From: Chloromonas sp. AAM2
Lineage: Eukaryota > Chlorophyta > Chlorophyceae > Chlamydomonadales > Chlamydomonadaceae
Assembly (NCBI GenBank): GCA_004335635.1
Contig: QAXH01004625.1
Span: 43,158 to 107,157, forward strand
Direction of reading: 5' to 3'
Length of the DNA stretch: 64,000 nt
Each line of letters begins with the position of its first letter. The first letter of the stretch is position 1. A program made the position numbers and the translations under genes. Shown piece by piece: positions 47,571-59,085 of the stretch. Under the pieces are notes generated by a model. That model was not told the origin of the DNA and searched no databases. It worked only from the letters and a program-made list of their open reading frames with translations.

Positions 47571-49110
47571 AAAAAAAAATGTTTGCCAGTTCTGGGACAA
47601 TTCCTGTGGACTGACGCTGGAACCGGTGTGTTTGTGTTGTGTAAACTGGGTCCTGTGATGGTTCCAGTGTTGACGTGTACGAGTGGGCTGGGCCAGTGTC
47701 ATCTGATCACCATGGTGTGTCGCTGATGTATGTGTGTTGCTAGATGGTGTGTTGCATTGTCATGATACTGGGATACACACTTTTGATGCCAGTCACACTG
47801 TCACGCTTTGCCTGAAAATGGTTAGTGTGATGGGTCATATCTGTAATAGTCTGTAATGTAAGTCGCCACCAAGTGTTCCAGCTGCTTGTCCAATGGCAAG
47901 GAGTGCTTGTCTTAAGGCTGTCGTCTGTATGTTCTGTTGTGTGGGTTGTCGGGCACCTGGTTGGTATNNNNNNNNNNNNNNNNNNNNNNNNNNNNNNNNN
48001 NNNNNNNNNNNNNNNNNNNNNNNNNNNNNNNNNNNNNNNNNNNNNNNNNNNNNNNNNNNNNNNNNNNNNNNNNNNNNNNNNNNNNNNNNNNNNNNNNNNN
48101 NNNNNNNNNNNNNNNNNNNNNNNNNNNNNNNNNNNNNNNNNNNNNNNNNNNNNNNNNNNNNNNNNNNNNNNNNNNNNNNNNNNNNNNNNNNNNNNNNNNN
48201 NNNNNNNNNNNNNNNNNNNNNNNNNNNNNNNNNNNNNNNNNNNNNNNNNNNNNNNNNNNNNNNNNNNNNNNNNNNNNNNNNNNNNNNNNNNNNNNNNNNN
48301 NNNNNNNNNNNNNNNNNNNNNNNNNNNNNNNNNNNNNNNNNNNNNNNNNNNNNNNNNNNNNNNNNNNNNNNNNNNNNNNNNNNNNNNNNNNNNNNNNNNN
48401 NNNNNNNNNNNNNNNNNNNNNNNNNNNNNNNNNNNNNNNNNNNNNNNNNNNNNNNNNNNNNNNNNNNNNNNNNNNNNNNNNNNNNNNNNNNNNNNNNNNN
48501 NNNNNNNNNNNNNNNNNNNNNNNNNNNNNNNNNNNNNNNNNNNNNNNNNNNNNNNNNNNNNNNNNNNNNNNNNNNNNNNNNNNNNNNNNNNNNNNNNNNN
48601 NNNNNNNNNNNNNNNNNNNNNNNNNNNNNNNNNNNNNNNNNNNNNNNNNNNNNNNNNNNNNNNNNNNNNNNNNNNNNNNNNNNNNNNNNNNNNNNNNNNN
48701 NNNNNNNNNNNNNNNNNNNNNNNNNNNNNNNNNNNNNNNNNNNNNNNNNNNNNNNNNNNNNNNNNNNNNNNNNNNNNNNNNNNNNNNNNNNNNNNNNNNN
48801 NNNNNNNNNNNNNNNNNNNNNNNNNNNNNNNNNNNNNNNNNNNNNNNNNNNNNNNNNNNNNNNNNNNNNNNNNNNNNNNNNNNNNNNNNNNNNNNNNNNN
48901 NNNNNNNNNNNNNNNNNNNNNNNNNNNNNNNNNNNNNNNNTTTGGTTGTGGAACACACTTCACCTCGTGGGGCATAGACACACACCTGTGACACGTCTGC
49001 AAACTCAAAAGTATACCCAACCACACTTTGCAACTACAACACCCATCACTACCACATGTTCCAGTGGCACTGATAGGAATTGTCCCAGAACTGGCAAACT
49101 TCTTTTTTTT
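47571..49110. mobile_element. nested non-autonomous element inside the Harbinger gene
   Basis: Both ends carry the same 24-bp core in inverted orientation (47581-47604 and 49076-49099; gtttgccagttctgggacaa...), each preceded outwards by a run of A (or T on the opposite side). A possible target duplication is CAAAAA on both sides, but the A-runs make it ambiguous. Length is about 1.5 kb, of which 973 bases are N. Visible internal sequence has no clear gene. Confidence 0.8.
47968..48940. other. assembly gap (N)
   Basis: 973 undetermined bases inside the nested element, so the interior could hold a gene that is not visible here. Confidence 0.95.
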
Positions 49111-49434
49111 ACAAAAAGAGAGCAACGATGATTTTGTTGAAGACTGGCGCGAGGCTGATGCTGAGACTGATAGCGAGGCAATAGAGGGTGAGGACAGTGA
49201 CGATGATGATGGCCACGAGAACCTTGATGCAGATGCTTACATCGATGTCGACAATCTTGCACAAGCTGGGCATGCCATTGCTATTGCACAAGCAAGACAA
49301 GACAACAGGCCACGCAACATTAATTCATTCTATCGTACTGGTTTAATGCACCATTTCATGGAGTGAACTTTGTCATGGTCGGCAATGTAATGTGTGGTGG
49401 ACCTGTGTTTCGTTTAGGCAGGAGTCAGGAGTCA

Positions 49435-49525
49435 ACCGGAGCCAAATGATTAAAAAACAAATTGGGCTCCGGTCTATGTTTGATAATTAATTTGATTTTT
49501 GGTTTTTTTTATATGGACCGGAGCC
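49435..49525. repeat. inverted repeats at possible Harbinger 3' end
   Basis: accggagccaaat (49435-49447) and attgggctccggt (49461-49473) form a short hairpin, and ggaccggagcc recurs at 49515-49525. They lie just after the transposase stop and could be subterminal or terminal repeats of the host element. Confidence 0.45.
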
Positions 49526-52500
49526 ATTTTGACTGCCAGTTCTGGAGTGCTGCAGTTCTATTTTCCCAGAACTGCCCAACATCTGGTTGTCCTTACAACT
49601 CTACCTCTTCAACAGCTTCGTGCTGCTGTGCCACAGAGCGTGTCACAAGAGGGAAGGGATTCAAACCCATCCAACCTACTTGTGAAGGGGATTGCGACAC
49701 ACCAGGATAGTAATGCTGGTGGCCAACCCCTCGAGGTGCTATCCTGTCCGCATACCTCGTTAGACCCAAAATGGGGCCTCAAAATGTGCACAACGTTCAA
49801 TGTCGTGCTGATTGGCATCTACAAAATGCAGGACACGTCAATCACAACGAAGAATACGTCATGTTAGTGTCTGATACGATATGTCATGTTAGTGTCTGAT
49901 TGTGTCCTTCGTCTCAACCCTGCACGTAATTCGCCGGATCGTTCAGCGCTTGATCTGCCTCCATCTGGTGCGGCTCCAGTCCCTGGTGTTTCATAGCCTG
50001 TTGCGCTTGTGGCTGAGCTTGTTGTGCGGTGTGTTTAATCAGTTAAATCCAAAGCACCATCTTATGTAAAGGGTAAGCAGTTCGCGCCCTAACTTCAGCT
50101 TGATGTTTGCACTGCCTACCATAAGTTTTGTTGGGGCTGGCCACTTCCGAGTTTCAAAAAAAGGGTTGCTTCAGATTAACCAGTGGGACAGGAAGGGTTT
50201 GCAGTAAAGAAAGAACAGTGACCTTGAACAGAGAGCCAGATTCTCTTTTTGCAGTCTGAGGTTGCAGCCTGAGCTTCTGAGTTTGCTGTCTTTGGTTTTA
50301 TGTTCGCCTCCTGAAAGTGATGACAGGTCTCTGCAAAGTCATCCATTTTTCTATGACAGGCCGCGCAGCAACGTTTGTCAGTGCAGCGCCCAGGCTGCAC
50401 TTGACAACCGTCTCTGCCATGCGTGTGATGCATGCAGCGTCTGTCTTTTGCGGCAAAACGCGAGGTGTACACTCGAAACATACAAACAAAAACTTGTGTG
50501 AAGTAGGTCACAAAAGAATGTCAGGAGGATGATCCTCGCACGGTCCGCTAGATTTGCGTCTCCAGCCTGGTTCGTCCGAACATGATGCAGCGAGCGCTTT
50601 CTCTCTATCGGACTCTTTTCGACAAAGCGCAATCTTCTAGCAATGTCGCATCGTGAACAGCAAATCGTCGCATTGTTCGTTGAAACCATTGGAAGCCAAT
50701 CATCCCGTCCGAGCAATCTTATTCCACCGGAACGTCCAAGCCACGTCCAAGTTGGCCGCTTCAAGGGCCATGCATGATCGCTAAGAAATCTGGCATATTT
50801 CCAACGAGTGGAAGTTGCTCGATCTGTGGCACCTCTCTCTCAGCCTCACGACACCTCCGATCTCTCTTTGTACAATTGCACTTTTTGGTCACTGTGATCC
50901 TTGGTCTAAGGTATGGATGGATGCTTATGATATTGATCGATAACAGAACATCAGGAGCACCGTCATGGGCAGGTCACACATGTTTTGGTCAGAATGACGT
51001 ATACATCATGATATGCATCGTACTGGTACAGAAGTGAGTGCAAAGCCCGATTCGGTGCCTGCGCATGCTGAGGAGGTTCGGGCACCTGGAGATGAGGTGA
51101 CGTGACTGCAGTGGTCCTCTCTTCATTCAGATGCATCCTGGTTCGTGGCCAGCTGAAACACACATACAAAAAGTGCTGTCACTCCATCATACAATAGGTT
51201 ACAGTGTGACGAGTCACTTGCAGTGGTTAGCGCGTCAGCTCCTGCGACCACACACTGACCGTCACGTCAAGGTGTGTCAGCTACACAACCCTACCAAATG
51301 CCTTTTCAGGCGCTCGACTACAATTGTTTTAACGTTTGCACCAATACATGCCAACCGCTCGGCAATGCTCCAATCCGCACAGCATGCAAGGTCGTCTACC
51401 AACAGTGGTACTATGTACAGTGTCCGTGAGAAACGTCAGAGAGGCAGCATAGGAATAGCCCCAGCTAGCCTGATAACAAACTCGCAGTCCATACTACCTT
51501 TCAGTTGCTGGACGTCATTATTAACACAAACGGCCAACACAGCACTAACCGGTGCGCACCAGATGAGCCAAAGCAATCCTCCCAAGACCCGCAACAAGAA
51601 AACCCTCAAACCGCAGCTGCCAACCTGATCCCACCTTGCGTCCCAACCGCCCAAGACACATGAAAGCATCAGCCGTCAGACTCATTGGCGACAAGTAAGT
51701 GGCTCCCTGCCGACTCAACCCAGCCGAATGCGGTTCGCCCCAATGGCCCTGCCTCAAGAACTGGTGTGAAGAATAACCTGTCGTGCCACGAGCAAGCGCA
51801 AGCATATCATACCGTCCTCCTCCAATCTGATGCTGGACCGCATCTCTGTACACCCCGGTGGTTATTGTGTGCTTGCTCTTGCCTATAACCTCTTAAAATG
51901 CAAGCACAGGAACTGGTTCAAAAGTTGGGAACTGGACAAGGTATGCCGTCAGCAGGAACTATAAATTTAACTCCTCTATATCAGCCAAAGTGATTTCAGA
52001 CAAAGCCCAGCACCAACTGTAAAACTGCCTGTCAAGAGGAATCAGGTGTACGGTGAGGGACAAAGCAATAGGCGAACAACAGGCACACGGCCTTGCAAGC
52101 ACACGTTACAACAGCTTTAACCACTTCGAACGAGTGGGTATGTTTGCCTAAGGCCACGGCATCTTATACCAGACTTGCGTGTCAACCGTCAGTTTGCACA
52201 AAAATAGTGCTGGTTGGGTGTCCGGGGGAAGCAAAGTAGAGCCACTGCAATTCTTGCGTCAAGCCGACAGCAGCAGGCAACGAGGCATCAATAACATACC
52301 ACAGCGCGGACTGTAGGGCAAACAGGCAGCCAAAACTGTTACTACTATGCACCCTGCACTCTATAGCATCCAACATGCCCAAAAGGCATAGTTCAGTCGC
52401 CAGCTATATGTGCGATCTTCACTGCTGCAATACCATCAGAATACCTGACCGAAGCCGGCGTAGAAAATGCAAACGTCTCAATGCAAAAGTCGTCTCTACC

Positions 52501-54353
52501 TGCCCCCCTTGTCCCATGTCCCAGTGGTCGAAAATGCAGGAGGCCCTACAACATCACTATCACCGTCCCACCACACAAGAGGGATTGAAGCAGAAAGGAC
52601 AAGGTCATGGTGTTCGCACACTGCTCCGATTGGGTGGCGTTCTTGATGGTCAAAACGGTGGAGAACTTGCTCACATGCGACTCAGATGAAGGCCTCCACT
52701 CCTCTCTGGCACACCAGTCATACCGGGTGAAGGGCGATAGTTCACTGGCAGGAAAACCGTATCCACAACAGGCAACATGACTGCGTTTGTACCGTCCTGG
52801 GGCAGCAAGACAAACTCGAAGCAGCAATACACCTACTATCGAAACCAGCTCTCATCAACAGCGTGAATACCCCGAGAAGCCAATAGTATAAGCTCACCCA
52901 CACAGACGGTGGCTTTAGTAAGTGAGGCTTGCGCCAATCAAGCCATCAACAGCGCATCTGAAACACAGTGCAAACCTTGTCCGCTTGTAAACATGTCGCT
53001 CCATTTCAGTCGCATCAGGCCTTGAACACCCGGTTGTAAGGAGGGCTAGCAACACACCACATCAAGGCCTGTGTTATCATCGGCAGCAATGCTCAAATGC
53101 CCTCGTTAAGGCAATGCGATGAAGGAAAGGGCTGCCCTACATGGCAGCTTGAAGGAATTGTGAACACCTACCACTTTTTGAGGCACGCAACAAGCTAACC
53201 AAAGCCTACACGGGCGGAGAGCAACCAGAGGCTTGAGCGTCGAGCAACTGGAACACCATGTTGCGTGCCACACACCATGCAGGAATGCGCTTACGGTGTA
53301 CAAGCTGGCAGCGTCACTAAACAGCCACACAAAGGTTGCAAAACCAACTGAGGTTCATCATCTGCGCCGGCATCCGAGTGCCAGCCGACTCCTGATCGAA
53401 AACTCGCGATTCAAACCAACCGATATCAATGTTCCAGACCACTAAGAATCTTAACCAATGCTGAAGATGATGTGAGGCAACAATGACCATTACGACCTCA
53501 AGACTCTGAAAACTGAAAACAGTACTGGAGGTATAAGGTGTATCTTTCCACTCTGAACCCGCCAGAACCAAAGCTGGTCGTGTAAGATGGTACAGTAGCC
53601 TTATCATGTTCAGGCACTCAAGCAGAACGCATCAGCCACTCCACCTCCAATGGCTAGCTGACTGCACAGCACATTCGCTCTCCTACCAAGAGCTGCTAGC
53701 TGACAGTTGCCAAGGCCACACTTTTCCAAGCACATGACCACTGCCATCATGTTGGCATCCTGGCACGGCTGGCTGGCACAATCATGCATGCCGAAGGCAG
53801 TCTTTGAGCCAGCGCACGCACGCATGACATGCAAGTTGGGGGTTGGTCACTGCCCAGAGCACAGCCCAGGCCACGTTCTCAAGGGCCAAGACAAGCGGCC
53901 CCTGCCATGGGCCAGCAACACATTTCTCAAGGCAGCCTGGAAGCGCTATTCAAGGCGCAGACTGCGCCAGGCCAGCAAACAAGTCGACAACTATGACTCA
54001 AGTGCTCGGCACTCATGCCAAGCGCATTGCACTGAGCAGCATACAACGAAATCTCATGCAAATGAGATCCAATGAGCGACCAGCGACGGAAGATCCTTTC
54101 GACCCTTCCAGTTATCCAAGGGTTCGTTGCTTCATACCTACCCAAGCCTTGCAGGCCTACTGCCTCCGACGGTCCTCACGAATTTTGCTGTTCAAGATGC
54201 TCATGATGCAGCCTTTGATGTTGTCCACATTCTGCGAGCAGACAACGTGCAAACATCTCTTGACCAAGTCAAAAGTCATGGCACGGAAAAACATGACATC
54301 AGCTAGATCAGATTACGTCCCAGAAGACGAAGAGTCAGTTTTACCAGCATCTT
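49526..54353. other. 4.8-kb region without a confident gene
   Basis: Open readings occur on both strands, for example 53843-54379 (+), 52546-52827 (-) and a Cys-rich stretch at 50340-50501 (+), but none shows a recognisable domain or a phase-consistent exon chain. A short plus-strand reading at 50582 begins MMQRALSLYRTLFDKA, reminiscent of LYR-motif proteins, but no continuation was found. A small duplication (tgtcatgttagtgtctgat twice) lies near 49860-49900. The right end probably includes the 3' untranslated region of the next gene. Confidence 0.4.
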
Positions 54354-57300
54354 TCACAGCAGATCTAGTCCCACCTTGAACGAGTGGTACGTGATCTCTT
54401 GCAGCTTCTCCACCGCCCCTTCAGAGGGCAGGCGCTTGACGAGTTGGATGATACCCTGCAGACCAAGGCATGGCATGTAGTCAAAACCAATTTTGTCCAT
54501 CACAAACACAGCTTGACACTAGCCTGCGACCACACCTGATAGCAACACTGACAGGTGATTGCACCGCAATCCCCAGGGCATATCAGCCACAAGCTCCAAG
54601 ACCTGACACCAGCCGATCAAACGCTTGGTAAAACCAAATGCACTGAGCTGGCTGTGCACCCAGGCCACGCACCTGGTCAAAGTGCTCCCAGGCCAGCCAG
54701 CGGTTGCCGTTGACTGCCTCGCACAGCTCATGGAACACTGGAGGGGCCAGCACCTGCGGCAACAGACAGCAGACCAGCAAGTGATGAACGGTCAGATGAA
54801 CAAAAAGATGACAGATGCGTGGGCACAAAACCTGCCAATGTCCAGACCCGTAGCTGCGTCGGCATTCGTCACTGCATGTTCCAAGCCTTGTGGTGTTGCA
54901 GTGCACGACACCTCCCCCGCACCTGCTGCGCGTATTCGTCAAGCTTCATGCTCTTGGGGCACGTGCCCTGAGCCTGCAATTACGCAGGAAACGAAGCAAA
55001 CTTGTAACATCCGGCAAGCTGCTCTGTAGGCCTGCTTATCTTCAACGGCTCTGTCTGACCACCATGAAAATACCAGTCCCGTGCGAGTTCCAATCACAAG
55101 CAAGCATCAATCTCGGCCTCTCATACTCGAACACACATGCTCAGATGCAGAGTTATCCACTTGACACCAGTCCACATGTACACACACACACGCACCTTGA
55201 GCATGTCCAGGTGGCTGCACACGGCCACATCGAGGTAGCCGGGGCCGTTCTTCATGGCGCCCTGCTTGGTGCGCATGCGGTGCTCCAGGTGCTCGAGCAT
55301 GGCCAGGGCCTGGTCCGTGCCCCATGAGTCAACCAGCAGTGACAGCTTGCTCACGACCTTCTCATCAAAGTCGCGGATCTGCAAACAACAAGCAGACCAA
55401 GCAGGTTCTCACTGGCAGTCATAACAGTAATCAGGCATACGAAATGTGTTTGCACCTTGCAAGTAGCGCGATAGGAACGGGAAGTGTTCCTGCGTCACCA
55501 GATGAAACCCAAAACAACTCACCGTGATTACAGGGTTGGAGCGGCACAGCGCCATGATGCGTTGCTGCACAGCCACTGGCAGCACCTTGAAGCGTCCCGG
55601 CATCTCCCCCGAGCCCCGTGCCGTCAGCGGGGACGACGGTGGCGTCCCGCCCAGGCCCGTCCTGGCAGCCGACAGCGACAGCCCCGTCACGCCTCCGCCC
55701 ACCAACAGCCGCTGACCGGGGGAAAGGTTGGTTCCAGTTCCCGTGCCAACTGCCATCAGCCCACCAGCGTTGCCAGCGGCGCCCAACAGGCGCTGGCTCA
55801 GGAAGGCCAGGTCCGGGTTGCTTGTTTGGTGCGTAGACGGGACGTAGTTGCCGCCTAGCATGTTGCCGTAGGCGCCGTTGCCCATCAGCATGGGGAGCGG
55901 CTCGCTGTTGCCTGTATTCAGCATGGGCATCTGAGCAAGGCTGAGCGTGTGAGCTGACACTGGGGTGCTACCCGCCACCTGATGGCCACTGGTGCCCAAG
56001 AGGCTCGAGAGCCCTGCACAGGCGGTGCAAACTCGGCCACTGCAGCAAACATTCCGATGTGAAAGCTTGGACTTCCAAGTAGCCAGGTGGCAACCTCAGC
56101 ACAATCAAAGGCGAAGGCATTGCATGTGGCAATACACCATGACTGACCTTGTACCAAGCATCTTCTGAAGAATCTAGACAAACCCGCACACACGCACAGA
56201 CGCGACGAACTGAAAGGCAGACGTGGCAAAAGCAGTGGCCAACCCACCGTTGGCTGACAGGTTAGCATGGCCCTGGAGGTCCAGCTGCTGACTGGGCGTG
56301 GGCGACGGGCTCTTGTATGTGCGAGTGCCTGCTGCGGCTGCGAACATAGACAGCGTGTGCTGGGCGCTGTTGGGAAGGAAGCTGCCAGAGCCTGGCGCCT
56401 GGGGTGGCTGAAGATCTGCGAGGATTCAAATCATGGCGTCGGAAGGTGAACATGTGCCAAAGAATGGAGCCACGTCCTGAACAAGACAGAGCGCCAATGA
56501 CTCAGCAGAAAATGACGACTTCAAGCAAGTGCAGCAAGTGGTGATTGCAGTTGCTCTGGCTAACCTAGTCACTTTTCACACATCTAAAGTCATTGTCTCG
56601 CCAACAGTCTGTACTGCACAAAGCCGAGATATCAATCTGCCTCACCAAATAGTGAGAAGGCATTAGGATCATTCTGGTTGAAGTTTCCAGAGCGGTCCTG
56701 CTGTCCCAGTTGCGTCAGATTGACTGCCCCGTTCACGTTGTTCACGTTGTTCACACGGTACATCTCATTGCCATCAGCGCTGGGCATCAAGGCCACCATG
56801 TTGCCTGTCACTGGGTCCACCTGGCAACCGGACGGCAGCAAAGAAGCAGATCATTGGCATGCACCAAATCGCAAGAGCACAACACAACCAGGACAGAACA
56901 ACACAGGCCCAGGCCTTGCAGACTCATGAGGCACATCAACGGACACCAGATACCCGAAGGCTGCATTAATCTGTGATTCACAGCAGCACCCCACACCCAA
57001 ACCGTAAACAGCACCACGCCCCGTAAACCTCCTTTCAATATGACGTCTGATACCAAGCGAAGAGGTACTGGGAGGTGCACTGCAGGCTGCATGACAGCTT
57101 CTCGCCTGGTAAGGGACTGGATTGTGCAGCAAGATAGGTAGGCTTAGACTACAGCCTGTGGTAATACACCTCTAATCCTACCTCAGTCTCACCTGGTAGG
57201 TGATCTGCTGGTTGTTTCCTGTACCATTGAGCAAGGATCGGGCATCAGTGTACTGGACCAGGCCAGCACCGTGCAGCTGCTCCAGCTGCTGCTCCAGCTG

Positions 57301-59085
57301 CAACTCATGCGCCAGTCGCTGCTGCTCGTGGGCCAGCAGCAGCTGCTGTTGTTGCTGCTGCAGCTTCTCTTGCTGTTGTTGTTGCTGCTGGAAGAGAAAC
57401 TGTTGCTGCTGCTGGGCCTGCTGCTGTTGCTGCTGAGCCTGCTGCTGCAGCTGTTGCAGCTGGGCGTGTTGCTGCTGTTGCTGCTGTAGCTGCTGGTTGA
57501 CTGCCTGCTGCTGCTGCTGCAGCTGCTGCTGCTGCACCACCTGCTGCAACATGTTGTGCTGTGCCACTAGTGAGGCAGACAAAGCATTGTTGCGACCACC
57601 CTCACCGCCAAGGGCCATCATTGAGCCATGGCTTGATGACTGCATTGTAGATGATGGGGTGCTCTGCCTCTGCCTGGACTCCTGTTGGGAGTCTCCGACA
57701 ACGTACAGAGGTCCACTGGCGCTACCAGTGTGGATACCGCTTGCTTGGCGCATTGGTGGTGGCGGCGGTGGGAGGCGGGCGGAAGAGCCTCGGTTGGTCA
57801 CAGCGTCTGTGGAGAGGCCGGCTGGTGCAGAACGATCGCTGCCACCATCTGCAGTTTTGCCAAGGTTGCCAGCTGTCAGAGCGGCATGCACACTCTTCAA
57901 AAAGGATGGAGAGGCGCTAGCACCAGCGGATACAAAGCGGCCAAACCCGCTGCCGTTGGCACTTGCTACTGCCTGCATGTCGTTGTCTGCGCTCAGAGCG
58001 CTGATGGACTGGTGCATCAGTTGACCGCTGTGTGCATCTTGAGCTCGGACAAATGCTTCCAGTGGTGTTTGGCTACCCCACATGCCCTCGCTGTTTGCAC
58101 CGCTTGCGACCATGCCATTTGCATCGCCAAGGTTATTGTCGTGCAGCAGTGACTGCTCCAAGGCTGTATTCTGAGGCTGCATGCTGCGCAGCAGCTGTGC
58201 CATCTCTGAGCTGAACTGGGTAGTGGATGAGACACTGTTGCTACCACTATCAGGGCCGCTTGCAGGCTCGATATGGAACAAACCTTGAGTCTCTGCGTTG
58301 GCAGCAAGCTGCTGCTGTTGCTGCTGCTGCAGGCACTCCCTAGAGGCGTGAACAGAGTCACGAGCGGGCAAATCGGTGGACAGCTGCAGGTGCTGTGAAC
58401 CTGGAAGGATGCCGCCACGTGCTACATCATTGGAGGCGCTGGACAGAAGCAATAGCTCCTCCAAAGGCGTTGGCAGCTCATGGGTTGCAATGTCATGGGT
58501 TGAAGTTGTGTTCTCGACTGGTGGGCTGGTGCTGGACACAGGTCCACTGCAGGACACAGGTCCGCTTAGGGTGCGTGCCGGTGGTGTGCCAGGCCCAGAG
58601 GAGTGGGGAATGTCACCGTTCTGCCAGGCGCTTGCTTGGCCTGCCTTGCCACCTGCCGCAGGCTGCGCGCCTCCTGAGCTGTTCTTTGCATCTTCAGGCA
58701 GCTGATCGTGCTGGCGGATCGCGCTAGTGGGTTGCGCGTCTGGCTGGGTAGCACGTTGCGCAAACAGGTCTGCAGCTATCTGCTGGTACATGCGTGCCAC
58801 AGCTGCAACGCCGTCGTTCAGTCGGGGAGGGCCGTCTGTAGAGGAGCTTTGGTGGACCGACTGGGACAGTGTGGTCAACTCGGCCTGCGAACGAAAACGA
58901 ACTTAGTTGAGAGGGGCACATGACTTGCGCAAAGCCTTCTAGACACAGCACTCTAGACCAAAAAATGTTTTGCTGTGTATGTTGCACAGACCCGCTGATG
59001 TTTGTCCACTCATCCATCGCACCTTGACTGCCAGGGCCACGCGCTCCAGGCTGGCGCGGACTATTTGCTCCATATCCTCTGCCAT
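54354..59085 (-). CDS. polyglutamine protein with possible hnRNP-Q-type acidic domain
   Basis: Nine phase-consistent exons: 59023-59085, 57193-58884, 56646-56820, 56248-56415, 55523-56013, 55196-55378, 54923-54973, 54673-54753 and 54354-54455, giving 1001 residues. The N-terminus is MAEDMEQIVRASLERVALAV. Most of the protein is disordered Ser/Gly/Gln sequence, with a long Gln-rich tract near residues 460-560 from CAG/CAA runs. The only ordered part is at the end: RFKVLPVAVQQRIMALCRSN, DFDEKVVSKLSLLVDSWG, ALAMLEHLEHRMRTKQG and MKNGPGYLDVAVCSHLD. This helical pattern resembles the hnRNP Q acidic domain, but no RRM is present. The start is the first ATG; an open frame extends upstream without one. 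An RNA-related role is an inference. Confidence 0.75.
57270..57560 (-). repeat. CAG/CAA (polyglutamine) low-complexity tract
   Basis: Imperfect CTG/TTG runs on plus encode about 70 Gln residues mixed with Leu, Ala and His. The mix of CAG and CAA codons argues against a single recent expansion. Confidence 0.95.

Larger units (their letters stand above)
46378..49366 (+). mobile_element. PIF/Harbinger DDE transposase gene, frameshifted and interrupted
   Basis: The transposase (DDE_Tnp_4/HARBI1 type) cuts and pastes its element. The first reading starts at the ATG at 46378 and has an acidic patch, a helix-rich region (SQRCGVGKSTANQIIRDVCK) and GAVDGVHFEI, which carries the first catalytic Asp. 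An apparent extra G in the run 47128-47130 shifts the frame; the next frame continues with EYTNRKFYSS, CDHKSRFMDV, SVHDSRLFSNS, IGDSGYPLLPW (second Asp) and RVVIEHAFGMLKGRF (Glu). At LHNFC the gene is broken by the element 47571-49110. The acidic C-terminus (NDDFVEDWREADAETDS... to MHHFME) resumes at about 49113 and stops at 49366. The triad is present but the copy cannot make one protein without repair. The outer ends of the element were not identified. Confidence 0.85.

Noticed and set aside
50582..50653. Start of an LYR-motif protein
   Set aside because: Only 24 codons with a fitting start; no following exon carries the rest of the fold.
53843..54379. 178-codon plus-strand ORF
   Set aside because: It overlaps the antisense of the last exon of the well-supported minus-strand gene, has no domain, and its composition is not distinctive.
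57200..57489. Cys- and Leu-rich ORFs on the plus strand
   Set aside because: They are shadows of the CAG/CAA tract in the polyglutamine gene.
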